From assembly GCA_050115935.1 (NCBI GenBank), contig JASFPO010000047.1, forward strand, positions 1 through 15,140: DNA of 15,140 nt. Direction: 5' to 3'. Below, in pieces: positions 7,327-13,445 of this stretch. Numbering within the stretch: position 1 is the stretch's first letter; each line of letters starts with the position of its first letter. The position numbers and the translations under genes are program-made. Under the pieces are notes generated by a model that did not search any database, was not told the DNA's origin, and saw only the letters and a program-made list of their open reading frames with translations. Origin of the DNA: GCA-020344715 sp050115935 (lineage in GTDB: Archaea; Thermoproteota; Bathyarchaeia; Bathyarchaeales; Bathyarchaeaceae).

Positions 7327-7815
7327 TCATTCGTATGCAGTAGCACCTATTACTATATCGAAGCTAAAGCTCTCTATCCCCATAACACTGGAAAGAACCT
7401 GCAAAGTCAAGGTAATAGGAACAACATTCAATGGATGTAATGTTTGACCTTTGTAATCCCAGCTAAACATCATAAACTCAGATACATCCGACGGACTCCA
7501 GTTAATCGCTCTTAAGAACAGATCACTTGCGATTGTTCCCTCATTTCTGATGAATAGAGAAACATTTTTCACCGATCCAGGCTCAATGCCGCCCCATTCA
7601 ATATATGACACAGGGTTAGCGCAGTTTCTATCCCAGTAAACGCCAACATCAATTTTCTTAACGTATCCCCGGCTCTCCAGTGACGTAAACCAAAATAGCT
7701 GTCCTGGGATCACATTGGAAGCAAGCAAGACTAGGCTACCAATCACTAACAAGACCATTAAGAACTTCAAATATTCGAAATAGGCAAAACCTTCAGTGTT
7801 AATATGCGTGCGCAT
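7327..7815 (-). CDS. membrane-anchored exported beta-rich protein, second paralogue
   Basis: Function unknown; tandem paralogue of the gene ending at 6764. From ATG 7815 the product has 162 residues, with one strong hydrophobic helix at about 14-36 and then an extracytoplasmic domain. It shares GVYWDRNC, an EWG turn, FIRNEGT, INWSPS, FSWDYKGQ and GIESFSFD with its neighbour, roughly 40% identical positions by eye. The N-terminal helix is preceded by NTEGFAYFEY, so the two paralogues differ most in their membrane segments and least in the ectodomain. A TTG two codons earlier (7821) is an alternative start. The gap to the downstream paralogue is about 95 bases. The conserved Asn-Glu-Gly and Trp-Asp-Tyr positions suggest a shared fold and perhaps a shared partner on the cell surface; both points are inference. 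Confidence 0.75.
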   Translation of the reverse strand: MRTHINTEGFAYFEYLKFLMVLLVIGSLVLLASNVIPGQLFWFTSLESRGYVKKIDVGVYWDRNCANPVSYIEWGGIEPGSVKNVSLFIRNEGTIASDLFLRAINWSPSDVSEFMMFSWDYKGQTLHPLNVVPITLTLQVLSSVMGIESFSFDIVIGATAYE

Positions 7816-7913
7816 ATACAAGAATTGTGCTTAAGTTCCATTTTAGTCTTTTCGCTAGTCCAGTCGGATGCGGTAGATTCAATAGATAGACCAAAATTCG
7901 TAGAAGGATTCGG

Positions 7914-8249
7914 TTATTTTGATTTTTCTGTTGAAAACGAACATTGCATCATCTGAGTGCATTTGTAGCATTCTTCAGGAATTGAGCCCTCCTCTTTACG
8001 GATATTGTTCAGATAACCTAAGTGAAAAGGACACTTTGGAGGGTTTTTTTCGTTAGCTTCAGAACTTCGCCTTTTTGAAGAAATTTCTGAAACTGGATTT
8101 TCTGGTTTTCTTACAGATTTTCGTCTTTCTGCACCGAATCTCTTTTTGACACTAGGCTCATATGAGGTTCTTGTCAAATGGAATGACAAGAGTATGATTA
8201 TGGCAACTACTAGAACTATATCTATAACTGAAATTTCGAACGAAAGCAT
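7914..8249 (-). CDS. small single-helix membrane protein with Cys/His metal-binding-like tail
   Basis: Unknown protein of 111 residues (from ATG 8249). It has one membrane helix at about residues 8-26, a charged Arg/Lys/Ser linker of about 45 residues, and a C-terminal module with CPFHLGYL, then ECYKCTQMMQC. The spacing Cys-Pro-x-His, about 20 residues, Cys-x-x-Cys, then a further Cys looks like a small zinc site or another metal site. By topology the basic linker and Cys module are most likely cytosolic. TTG 8264 and GTG 8258 are upstream in-frame alternatives; ATG 8249 puts the helix at the usual distance. It lies upstream of the two paralogous surface proteins on the same strand but about 100 bases away, so operon membership is uncertain. 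Confidence 0.65.
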   Translation of the reverse strand: MLSFEISVIDIVLVVAIIILLSFHLTRTSYEPSVKKRFGAERRKSVRKPENPVSEISSKRRSSEANEKNPPKCPFHLGYLNNIRKEEGSIPEECYKCTQMMQCSFSTEKSK

Positions 8250-8401
8250 GAATGTCACTAGCAAATCTTAACGAATTTGCTTCATATAGAGTTGATGAAT
8301 CTTACATAAGTAGCCGACGTACGAATTGTGAATCTTAGATTGTGTGAGAAAGAGAATTTCAGTAGCACACAAAATTGTTGCTCAACACATCAAAGTTATA
8401 G

Positions 8402-8409
8402 TTTATATT
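8402..8409 (+). promoter_or_regulatory. TATA box ahead of the YdjM-like gene
   Basis: TTTATATT lies 27 bases (first base to first base) ahead of a GTG at 8429, the same geometry as the TATA box and start of the Lrp gene in this window. It supports transcription starting near 8429 rather than near ATG 8461. Confidence 0.5.
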
Positions 8410-8460
8410 TTGTAATGGTTAAAGCCTAGTGAGGGGCAACACACGTTTGCAGTTGGACAC

Positions 8461-9060
8461 ATGGCTTTAGGATACATATTGGGGAAAGCGACTTCAAGAT
8501 CTCTTAATGTCAACTTGAACATTCCTTTGATACTTGTGGCCTCAGTCATATCAGACATCGATCTGCTAATACCCGGCTTAGAACATCGAGGATTGACTCA
8601 TTCCTTAGTCTTCATCTTCCTTGCCTTTCTCCCTGCCTTCTTGGTTTACCGAAAGAAAGTTGCTCCCTATTTCGTGGCTGTGGTTCAGCATTCTATTCCA
8701 GGAGACTATATTTCTGGCGAAGGTATACAATTGCTCTGGCCTCTAGACGCTCGTTGGCTTGCGATGGGGATCGGAATTGAACTGGTGAGTTTCGCCAACT
8801 TCTTCTTTGAATGGTCCTTGTTTCTTATGTTCATTGCAATTATGTTCTGGACGAAAGATGTGAAGATTCTGTTTCAACATCATCTATCTAACATGCTCTT
8901 GCTTATACCAATCCTTACTGTTCTGCTGCCCACACTTCTCAGTTTTCCATTGTCGGTTCCCTTAGAACTAGTCGTTCCACATGTGATCTATCTAGCGCTA
9001 TTCGCCTTTTCAATCCTCATTGACTTCCGGCACACTATAAGCGCGCGCACAACACTTTAA
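8461..9060 (+). CDS. YdjM/DUF457-family membrane protein (predicted membrane-bound metal-dependent hydrolase)
   Basis: Multi-pass membrane protein of 199 residues with the signature of the family annotated as membrane-bound metal-dependent hydrolases. SDIDLLIPGLEHRGLTHS lies at residues 31-48, with Asp32, Asp34, His42 and His47 as likely metal ligands. A second conserved patch, QHSIPGDYISGEGIQLLWPLD, starts near 76. At least four hydrophobic segments follow. Biochemical function of the family is poorly known. The coding frame stays open upstream to 8416 and reads HTFAVGH just before the Met, which fits the family, but holds no start codon. A GTG at 8429 is well placed relative to the TATA box but in another frame; one extra G in the GGGG run at 8433-8436 would join it to the gene as MRGQHTFAVGHMALGY. 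The true start may therefore be 8429 with an indel. No operon partners are evident. Confidence 0.78.
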   Translation: MALGYILGKATSRSLNVNLNIPLILVASVISDIDLLIPGLEHRGLTHSLVFIFLAFLPAFLVYRKKVAPYFVAVVQHSIPGDYISGEGIQLLWPLDARWLAMGIGIELVSFANFFFEWSLFLMFIAIMFWTKDVKILFQHHLSNMLLLIPILTVLLPTLLSFPLSVPLELVVPHVIYLALFAFSILIDFRHTISARTTL

Positions 9061-9081
9061 AGCAATTCTCTCAGGTTAGGT

Positions 9082-9100
9082 TTCCATAATTTTCATGGAA
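9082..9100 (+). repeat. 6-bp inverted repeat after the YdjM-like gene
   Basis: TTCCAT (9082-9087) and ATGGAA (9095-9100) are perfect complements around the loop AATTTTC. It lies about 20 bases after the stop at 9060 and could help end transcription, though no strong T run follows. Confidence 0.35.
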
Positions 9101-9114
9101 CACTGGTGCACTTG

Positions 9115-9226
9115 TTCTGAACTAAGGAGTGAACACGTGAGAAAAAACATGAAAAACCTCAGGTGTTCAGAATCAGAAAGCCAGAAATGAAGTTCGGTTC
9201 AGAAAAAAGCGAAACAAGTTTCAGAA
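9115..9226. repeat. cluster of four TTCAGAA heptamers
   Basis: The heptamer TTCAGAA occurs at 9166-9172, 9198-9204 and 9220-9226, and as its reverse complement at 9115-9121, all in a gene-free stretch between convergent genes. Nearby AACCTCAGGT-like and further CAGAA words add to the repetitive look. It could be a protein-binding cluster or a degenerate repeat; I cannot assign a function. Confidence 0.4.
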
Positions 9227-9320
9227 CGTAAACTCCGCTCGAGCGAGAATGAAAGCTTTGTTCCTGAACAGATTTGTGCAAGCAAAAAAAGAAGGAAGAG
9301 TAGTTTCTGTGGGTCTTGCC

Positions 9321-9839
9321 CTAAGGCTCAACCCAAATCCCCAAGGTATTGGCTTCGTAGGAGTATTGCTCGCCAAGAACTCTGTACTTCGCGGTTGGAC
9401 CAGAGTTCAGTTCATACCATCCAGGTGTAGTGTACTCTTGTTTACCTCCAGGATTGATATCCGTGGACACTAAGAAGTATAAGTGTGCTCTCTCTCCTGG
9501 AGAAAGAGTGCCAACGTACCAGGTTAGATGCACCTTTTCAGATTTCCCTGTCAAACGGATTTCTACTGTTCCATGGGTCATGTTGAAAGGGCTATCGATT
9601 TCTAGTTCAGCTCCAAGTTTATCTGTGACCACGACATCAGTGAAATCGTTAGTGCCCCACCAGTTGCTGACCGATATATGGAACAACCAGACAACATCTT
9701 CGCCGACCTCAATGATCATGTCGCCATCTCCAGTGCTTATCAATTCTGCTTCCTTGTAGCAAGCTTGTGCAATCGGTGACACAGCAGTGAAAATCCAGAG
9801 AACACTCAACACAAGGCCAAACCACAGTTTCTTTTTCAT
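9321..9839 (-). CDS. secreted DUF11-like beta-sandwich protein
   Basis: Exported protein of 172 residues. A classic signal peptide covers about residues 1-26: MKKK, a hydrophobic core, then SPIAQA before Cys27, so type I cleavage after AQA is likely. The site does not fit a lipobox well. The mature part has FTDVVVTDKLGAELE at about 66-80, then TWYVGTLSPGERAHLYFLV at about 106-124, the hallmarks of DUF11 surface repeats found in archaeal and bacterial envelope proteins, here as a single copy. There is no C-terminal anchor or sorting signal, so it is probably released or held by partners. The start is well supported: AAGGTGAT, a near-perfect ribosome site, lies just ahead of the ATG at 9839, and a TATA box follows further upstream. 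It is transcribed alone. Surface location is confident; its partner is unknown. Confidence 0.78.
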   Translation of the reverse strand: MKKKLWFGLVLSVLWIFTAVSPIAQACYKEAELISTGDGDMIIEVGEDVVWLFHISVSNWWGTNDFTDVVVTDKLGAELEIDSPFNMTHGTVEIRLTGKSEKVHLTWYVGTLSPGERAHLYFLVSTDINPGGKQEYTTPGWYELNSGPTAKYRVLGEQYSYEANTLGIWVEP

Positions 9840-9842
9840 TAA

Positions 9843-9879
9843 ATCACCTTAGGTAAATTCTCGCGTTCATGAATATAAG
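9843..9879 (-). promoter_or_regulatory. promoter and ribosome site of the DUF11-like gene
   Basis: On the minus strand AAGGTGAT (9843-9850) is a strong Shine-Dalgarno match three bases ahead of the ATG at 9839. CTTATATT (9872-9879) is a TATA box about 25 bases before a likely transcription start near 9850. This gene therefore has a short leader, unlike its neighbours with apparently leaderless starts. Confidence 0.6.
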
Positions 9880-10479
9880 CGACGCTGAACCTCACCTATA
9901 GAAGATTTCTCTACTCTTTACCGTATCAAGCACGCAGAGGGTTGTGAGCGTGCCAATCGCCAAAAGAAAATAACTTCCTCCGATTCTTCTCATCTCAATG
10001 TATTCGAAGGATATTATCAGAAGCTGATCCTTGAAGACACGTGCGCGCGCTACGTGAGAAGCGAGATATAAACATACGAGGAGATTAATTATAGAACTTC
10101 AACCACATTTTTCTAGACTGCGTCACCCAAACCATGAAAATCTTCTCAATCTTAGAGGACGCATGTTTGATTCTTCTGAGCGCAGTTCTGAAAGGCTACT
10201 GAGCGCAGGAATCGTCAGAACCAACGCAGCAGGAATATCCTTTCGCATATATTCTGCTCCTTGGATGAAGCTACAAGAAAGAAAACAGAACTATCCCTAG
10301 CGTTGTGTAGAATTAGACTAGAACATTTAGTCAAGTTTTCTGTTTTAGCTTCATAACAGAGTGGACTTGCATGCAAATGCGGTTGGAGTTGCCTCTTTTT
10401 CTAGAACTTTTTTCTGAAACGTTTCCTCAGAAACCCTTTATTCTGCAAAGTGTACTTACTTGTGTCAAGAGGTTTAAGC
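9880..10479. other. gene-free stretch with repeats and an orphan promoter-like element
   Basis: I see no convincing gene here. On + there is a TATA-like ATATAAA (10066-10072) followed by GAGGAG (10078-10083). An 81-codon frame (10058-10300) covers this region but lacks a plausible early start. A GC-rich dyad CACGT/ACGTG around GCGCGC lies at 10038-10056. CTGAGCGCAG is repeated directly at 10176-10185 and 10199-10208, with a TTCTGAA between them at 10186-10192. A perfect palindrome TTGCATGCAA is at 10367-10376. No tRNA-like TPsiC loop or rRNA sequence was seen. It may hold an untranslated RNA, a decayed gene or simply spacer. Confidence 0.4.
10411..10433 (+). promoter_or_regulatory. 7-bp inverted repeat, possible operator of the small winged-helix gene
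   Basis: TTTCTGA (10411-10417) and TCAGAAA (10427-10433) are perfect complements around a 9-base centre that itself contains the AAACGTTT core. It lies just upstream of a weak TATA-like CTTTATT (10437-10443) and of the winged-helix gene, so autoregulation is possible. The arm is related to the TTCAGAA heptamers near 9115-9226. Confidence 0.45.
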
Positions 10480-10740
10480 TTGGAATTGGTTAACGGCATC
10501 TTCGACTTGCTCAGGGATGGTGAGTGGCATGACTTGACTGAGATGTCAGAAGGCTCTGGCTCACAAGATTTCATGCTTGAAATAGTCACGAATTTCCTTG
10601 CTGAATATGATTTTGTTGAGTTAGACAAGTCCAAGCGAAAGGTAAGGCTTGCTGAGTCTATTATCGATTTTTTAAAGAGAATTAAGCATATAGAAGAGGA
10701 TGAGAAGCAGAAGCGGGTTAAGTTGCGAGAAGTGCTTTGA
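10480..10740 (+). CDS. small winged-helix DNA-binding protein
   Basis: Predicted DNA-binding protein of 86 residues from TTG 10480. The opening ELVNGIFDLLRDGEWHDLTEMSE is a typical first helix plus 'dGewh' turn of archaeal winged-helix proteins. It is followed by a recognition-helix region (QDFMLEIVTNFLAEYDFVEL) and a wing (SKRKVRLAESIIDFLKRI). A charged C-terminal helix rich in Glu and Lys ends the protein. TTG 10480 is preferred because AAGAGGT lies 6 bases ahead; GTG 10462 and GTG 10450 are in frame, and GTG 10462 would suit a leaderless transcript from the weak TATA at 10437. Its 3' end overlaps the convergent winged-helix gene by 23 bases, so their transcripts are antisense at the ends. 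Target genes are unknown. Confidence 0.68.
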   Translation: MELVNGIFDLLRDGEWHDLTEMSEGSGSQDFMLEIVTNFLAEYDFVELDKSKRKVRLAESIIDFLKRIKHIEEDEKQKRVKLREVL

Positions 10741-11014
10741 TGTTTTTGTAGGCTTTGAGAAATGCTTTTCCTTTGGATGTAGTTTCGTATAGTTCTTGGC
10801 GGCTGTTTTCGCCTTTCTCGACTTTCCTTAACAGCCTTCTGTCTATGAGCAAGTCCAGGTATGCATGAAGCTGCCTGAAGCTTAAGTTGCATTTGTACAT
10901 TACGTGAGTTTTCTTTGCACCTCCGTCAGATACGTAGAGAATGTTTGCGATTATATCCATTCTACTGCGATGGAGTAAGCTCAATCTTTTGCTAACTTGA
11001 ACCAAAGGAAGCAC
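10718..11014 (-). CDS. winged-helix transcriptional regulator (HTH_45-like)
   Basis: Predicted DNA-binding regulator of 98 residues. The core SRMDIIANILYVSDGGAKKTHVMYKCNLSFRQLHAYLDLLIDRRLL (about residues 17-62) matches the archaeal HTH_45/COG3432 pattern 'kT.imy.anLSf.ql..YL..L...gLl'. It is followed by a wing and YETTSKGKAFLKAYKNI, also typical of the family. The protein is short and ends after the C-terminal helix, so there is no sensing domain; it probably acts as a dimer. The start is GTG 11014; TTG 11005, five bases after AAGGTG, is a good alternative. AT-rich TATA-like words lie at 11040-11070 upstream. It converges with the other winged-helix gene, 23 bases overlapping. Target genes are unknown. 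Confidence 0.78.
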   Translation of the reverse strand: MLPLVQVSKRLSLLHRSRMDIIANILYVSDGGAKKTHVMYKCNLSFRQLHAYLDLLIDRRLLRKVEKGENSRQELYETTSKGKAFLKAYKNIKALLAT

Positions 11015-11280
11015 CTTTAGGGAAGTTTACACGCGAAGTGTTATTTGTTATAGATATATGTGTATATTTAAGACTTTACAACAAGCTTGAGATAATAAGA
11101 CCTGAACAAATAGGCATTCTTTATGATGAGCGTGAAATAGTTTCTATAATATTGTTCTAGAAATCTTGCTCATTTGTGTGAAAACTCGACTTCTAGCGGC
11201 TAAGATCTTATACTAGTCGATTTTCAGATGTATTTTGTTGAAAGAACCTGAAATGATGGAATCTAGCTCCCAACTGGCTT

Positions 11281-11901
11281 CTATTCAGCAGTTGTTTTCG
11301 TTTTCTCATACATCTTTTCCAATGTCCATTTGATAGTGGACTTCAACTCTCTGGAGCGGTCAGATTCAATATTTCGAATTGTGATTTCATGGAGTACATC
11401 TCCTTCTCGATCAATGTTGTAAGTCAGAATTTTGTCTGATGAGATTTTTCCTTCATTTACAGCTTCTTGGTCCTTTTCCTGCATCTTTGCCAGTACTCTT
11501 TCAAGTAGAAAAGTTCTGAAAGGCGGAGTGTTGATGTCAAACTGTTTGTCTTCAGCGAGAACAACACGCATAGAATCTTCGGTAACATAGAGGTTGGCAA
11601 GCAAGTCACCAGTAACTGTTTTTAGGGGAATAGCTTGTGCATCCTCCAAAACAGGCGGTTGGATTGCCGGAGCTTCAGATGGAGCGATTTCTTCTGCTGG
11701 CTGAGGCGTCGTTGGAGTGGGTGGAGGCTTCACAATTTCCGCTTTTTTAAATCCTTCTTTCAATAAGGCGGTATTCACAAAGTCTAAAAGTGCCTGCCAT
11801 TGCTCTAGCTCTCTCTCCATTTTGGTTACCCGCTCTTCTAGGAGGGTTCGGAGTCCGGCGATCTTCTTCATTTTTCCGTCTTTAACCTCTTCTGTTGTCA
11901 A
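11281..11901 (-). CDS. two-domain protein: coiled coil, Pro-rich linker, unknown C-terminal domain
   Basis: Soluble protein of 206 residues without a family I can name. Residues about 12-52 form a Leu/Glu/Arg coiled coil (LRTLLEERVTKMERELEQWQALLDFVNTALL). A flexible linker rich in Pro, Thr, Ala and Glu (about 58-84) leads to a globular mixed alpha/beta domain (about 90-200) ending in an amphipathic helix. The layout suggests an oligomerising N-terminus that tethers a small C-terminal domain; no catalytic motif is visible. TTG 11901 is the chosen start: AAGGAGA lies 7 bases upstream (plus-strand 11909-11915). ATG 11871 is an in-frame alternative. It is followed and preceded by gaps of over 200 bases, so it seems to be transcribed alone. 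Acidic and soluble, probably cytoplasmic. Confidence 0.75.
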   Translation of the reverse strand: MTTEEVKDGKMKKIAGLRTLLEERVTKMERELEQWQALLDFVNTALLKEGFKKAEIVKPPPTPTTPQPAEEIAPSEAPAIQPPVLEDAQAIPLKTVTGDLLANLYVTEDSMRVVLAEDKQFDINTPPFRTFLLERVLAKMQEKDQEAVNEGKISSDKILTYNIDREGDVLHEITIRNIESDRSRELKSTIKWTLEKMYEKTKTTAE

Positions 11902-12106
11902 GTTTGCTTCTCCTTGTCTTTTCTAGTGATACTGAATAGACTTATCTTGTCTCTGGTTAAAAAGGAATAGGTGAAAAGGAAGCCAAGCGAATGTAAGATA
12001 TTAACCTTCTAGTCTCTTGTTCACGGAGCGCACACAAGAAATCTGGTTTCTATCATCCACGATGTATTCTCAAAAGTCAGAATCTTTGTTGAAAAGGCTA
12101 AGAACT

Positions 12107-12592
12107 TCAAGTTGGAAATTGTTCTTGAATTTCTTCTGCAAGTAAACCTAACGATGGCTTGAATTTTACGCCCCATTTCTTTTCCAGGAAATTTTCAAAC
12201 TCTTGAAAGACCCGGCTATTAGTTTGGTTGAACTTGAGACATACAGGTTTGCCGGCGTAAACGTTACTGAGATCATATATGGCGATTCTTTGTGTAAAAT
12301 CTAGGTTTCTCGTCAGTGTATGAACCAGTATTTCCGGAGGAGCCTCTGGAAACAGCCAAGCAGTATAGGCAACTTGTACAACTTGATAAGACATGCCTTG
12401 TCTAACGGCGCATTTGCTTGCAGTTACTATTCTATTGAATGTAGAAGGGTGAATGTCCTTAGCCCAAAGAAAATTATGAAATTCACCATCAACTTTTATC
12501 CAGTCTTCATTCGCAGACGTTTTCCAGCCTCTTAAGTTACATTCCTCTTTGAAACAGTCGATAAGCTCCCACACTCGAGGAACGTCCTCCAT
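12107..12592 (-). CDS. hypothetical protein, 161 residues
   Basis: I do not recognise this protein. It is soluble with no signal peptide or membrane helix. It has an N-terminal helical region (MEDVPRVWELIDCFKEEC), a middle part rich in aromatic residues (WIKVDGEFHNFLWAKDIHPSTFNR, AYTAWLFPEAPPEI), and a C-terminal part with IYDLSNVYAGKPVCLKF followed by a helical EFENFLEKKWGVKF. Coding status rests on length, normal amino-acid composition and a clean ATG start at 12592, though no strong ribosome site or TATA box is visible. It is divergent from the Lrp/AsnC gene, about 290 bases away, and could be a target of it; that is inference. Confidence 0.62.
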   Translation of the reverse strand: MEDVPRVWELIDCFKEECNLRGWKTSANEDWIKVDGEFHNFLWAKDIHPSTFNRIVTASKCAVRQGMSYQVVQVAYTAWLFPEAPPEILVHTLTRNLDFTQRIAIYDLSNVYAGKPVCLKFNQTNSRVFQEFENFLEKKWGVKFKPSLGLLAEEIQEQFPT

Positions 12593-12711
12593 AATCTATC
12601 CCAAGTAGAAGAATTTTACAGAAAACTACTCCATGTTCGTAAACTTAAAGGTATTTGACAGAATTCCCGCAAATTTGTCATTGAAAAGATATCAGTATTG
12701 AAAAATTGAGG

Positions 12712-12826
12712 AAAATCCCCAAAATACTCTACAAATTTCCAAGCCACTTCTGAGGGAGTTTCCAGAGTACTGTTTTGGAGATCCCATAAAAATGACGAAA
12801 AAATCCCAAAATTTCTACATTTCTCC
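12712..12826. repeat. imperfect direct and inverted repeats in the gap between divergent genes
   Basis: Two related stretches, 12712-12740 and 12800-12826, share AAAATCCC, CAAAAT and CTACA-TTTC words in the same order. The first also pairs with a later segment: CCAAAATACTCT (12719-12730) against AGAGTA (12764-12769) and TTTTGG (12773-12778), with a 3-base bulge. The region is A/T-rich. A 76-codon minus frame (12616-12846) crosses it but looks like low-complexity chance. Confidence 0.3.
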
Positions 12827-12835
12827 AGCAACAAC

Positions 12836-12864
12836 ATATAAATCATCTAAAAATGAGTTTATAT
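12836..12864 (+). promoter_or_regulatory. dyad over the Lrp/AsnC promoter, possible autoregulatory operator
   Basis: The arm ATATAAATCAT (12836-12846) is the complement of ATGAGTTTATAT (12853-12864) except for one extra base, around CTAAAA. The right arm covers the TATA box. Lrp/AsnC proteins bind such A/T-rich dyads and often repress their own gene. Confidence 0.5.
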
Positions 12865-12865
12865 A
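12858..12865 (+). promoter_or_regulatory. TATA box of the Lrp/AsnC gene
   Basis: TTTATATA begins 26 bases before the ATG at 12884, with no ribosome site between. Transcription should start at or next to the ATG, giving a leaderless message. Confidence 0.6.
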
Positions 12866-12883
12866 CGCTAAGGATTCGAGAGC

Positions 12884-13405
12884 ATGAAAATCAAAGGACA
12901 CCTCGCGATCTTAGATGACTTGGACTGGCAGATTCTAGAGCTTCTTCAAGAAAATGCAAAGCAGACATATACTGAAATTGGTCACCGCTTAGACGTGGCC
13001 CATTCAACGATCTACGATCGAATAAAACGGATGGAAAAGCAGGGTATCATAAAGAAGTATGGAGTAGTCTTCGACTTGGAGAAGACTGGAATAAAATCTA
13101 TCACGGCCATTGTGACAATACACACAGAACCCAAAGAAAGCGAGAACATAGCCGACAAATTGGCAAAATTTAGCGAGGTTCTGGAGACATTCACTTCATT
13201 TTCAGAAGAACTCGTCATCATTGCCAAGGTAATTGCTAGAGACCAGATTCAACTTCACTCCTTCATCGCGCAATCTATTGCACCCTTGCCCGGGGTTCTC
13301 AGAATTCGAACTTCGATAATCACAAAAAAATACAAGGAAGAAGCCTTTGGTGTCAATTTGAACTATGACCCTTCAAAGAAACTCAGCAGGAAACCTAGTT
13401 TTTAG
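12884..13405 (+). CDS. Lrp/AsnC-family transcriptional regulator
   Basis: DNA-binding regulator of 173 residues, close to family length. The N-terminal winged helix (about residues 9-66) has LDDLDWQILELLQENAKQTYTEIGHRLDVAHSTIYDRIKRMEKQGIIKKYGVVFD, where the STIYDRIKRME helix contacts DNA. The RAM ligand-binding/oligomerising domain follows (about 70-155), with AIVTIHT, an EVLETFTSFSEELVIIAKV strand-helix and LPGVLRIRTSIITKKYKEE. The end is a short basic extension. Such proteins sense amino acids or related small molecules and form octamers or dimers. ATG 12884 is supported by the TATA box 26 bases upstream. The A/T dyad over the promoter suggests autoregulation. The ligand cannot be told from the sequence; it is adjacent to a DUF5752-like gene that may share its control. 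Confidence 0.9.
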   Translation: MKIKGHLAILDDLDWQILELLQENAKQTYTEIGHRLDVAHSTIYDRIKRMEKQGIIKKYGVVFDLEKTGIKSITAIVTIHTEPKESENIADKLAKFSEVLETFTSFSEELVIIAKVIARDQIQLHSFIAQSIAPLPGVLRIRTSIITKKYKEEAFGVNLNYDPSKKLSRKPSF

Positions 13406-13408
13406 GTT
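13392..13408 (+). repeat. short hairpin over the Lrp/AsnC stop codon
   Basis: AACCTA (13392-13397) and TAGGTT (13403-13408) are complementary around GTTTT. The stop TAG (13403-13405) lies in the right arm. It may stabilise or end the message; no long T run follows. Confidence 0.3.
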
Positions 13409-13445
13409 GTTAGAAAACTTATAAGAGCAAATAGTACTTATAAAA

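Noticed and set aside
9430..9759. 109-codon plus-strand frame
   Set aside because: Lies entirely opposite the DUF11-like secreted protein gene, which has a signal peptide, a strong ribosome site and a promoter.
9321..9839. possible lipoprotein reading of the DUF11-like protein (Cys27)
   Set aside because: Residues ahead of the Cys (IAQA) do not fit a lipobox; the AQA end fits type I signal peptidase better.
10058..10300. 81-codon plus-strand frame in the gene-free stretch, with an internal ATG at 10163
   Set aside because: No start codon at the expected distance from the TATA-like word, Ser/Arg-rich translation without family resemblance, and the CTGAGCGCAG repeat lies inside it.
10401..10892. 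163-codon minus-strand frame
   Set aside because: Opposite the winged-helix gene at 10480 and overlapping the HTH_45-like gene in another frame; translation is Ser/Lys/Arg-rich and unlike a folded protein.
11120..11200. ATGATGA resembling the C box of a C/D box guide RNA
   Set aside because: No CTGA D box at the right distance downstream and no paired C'/D' boxes.
12616..12846. 76-codon minus-strand frame upstream of the 161-residue gene
   Set aside because: A/T-rich, repeat-laden sequence, no ribosome site, Phe/Leu-heavy low-complexity translation, and the apparent start lies inside the Lrp promoter dyad.
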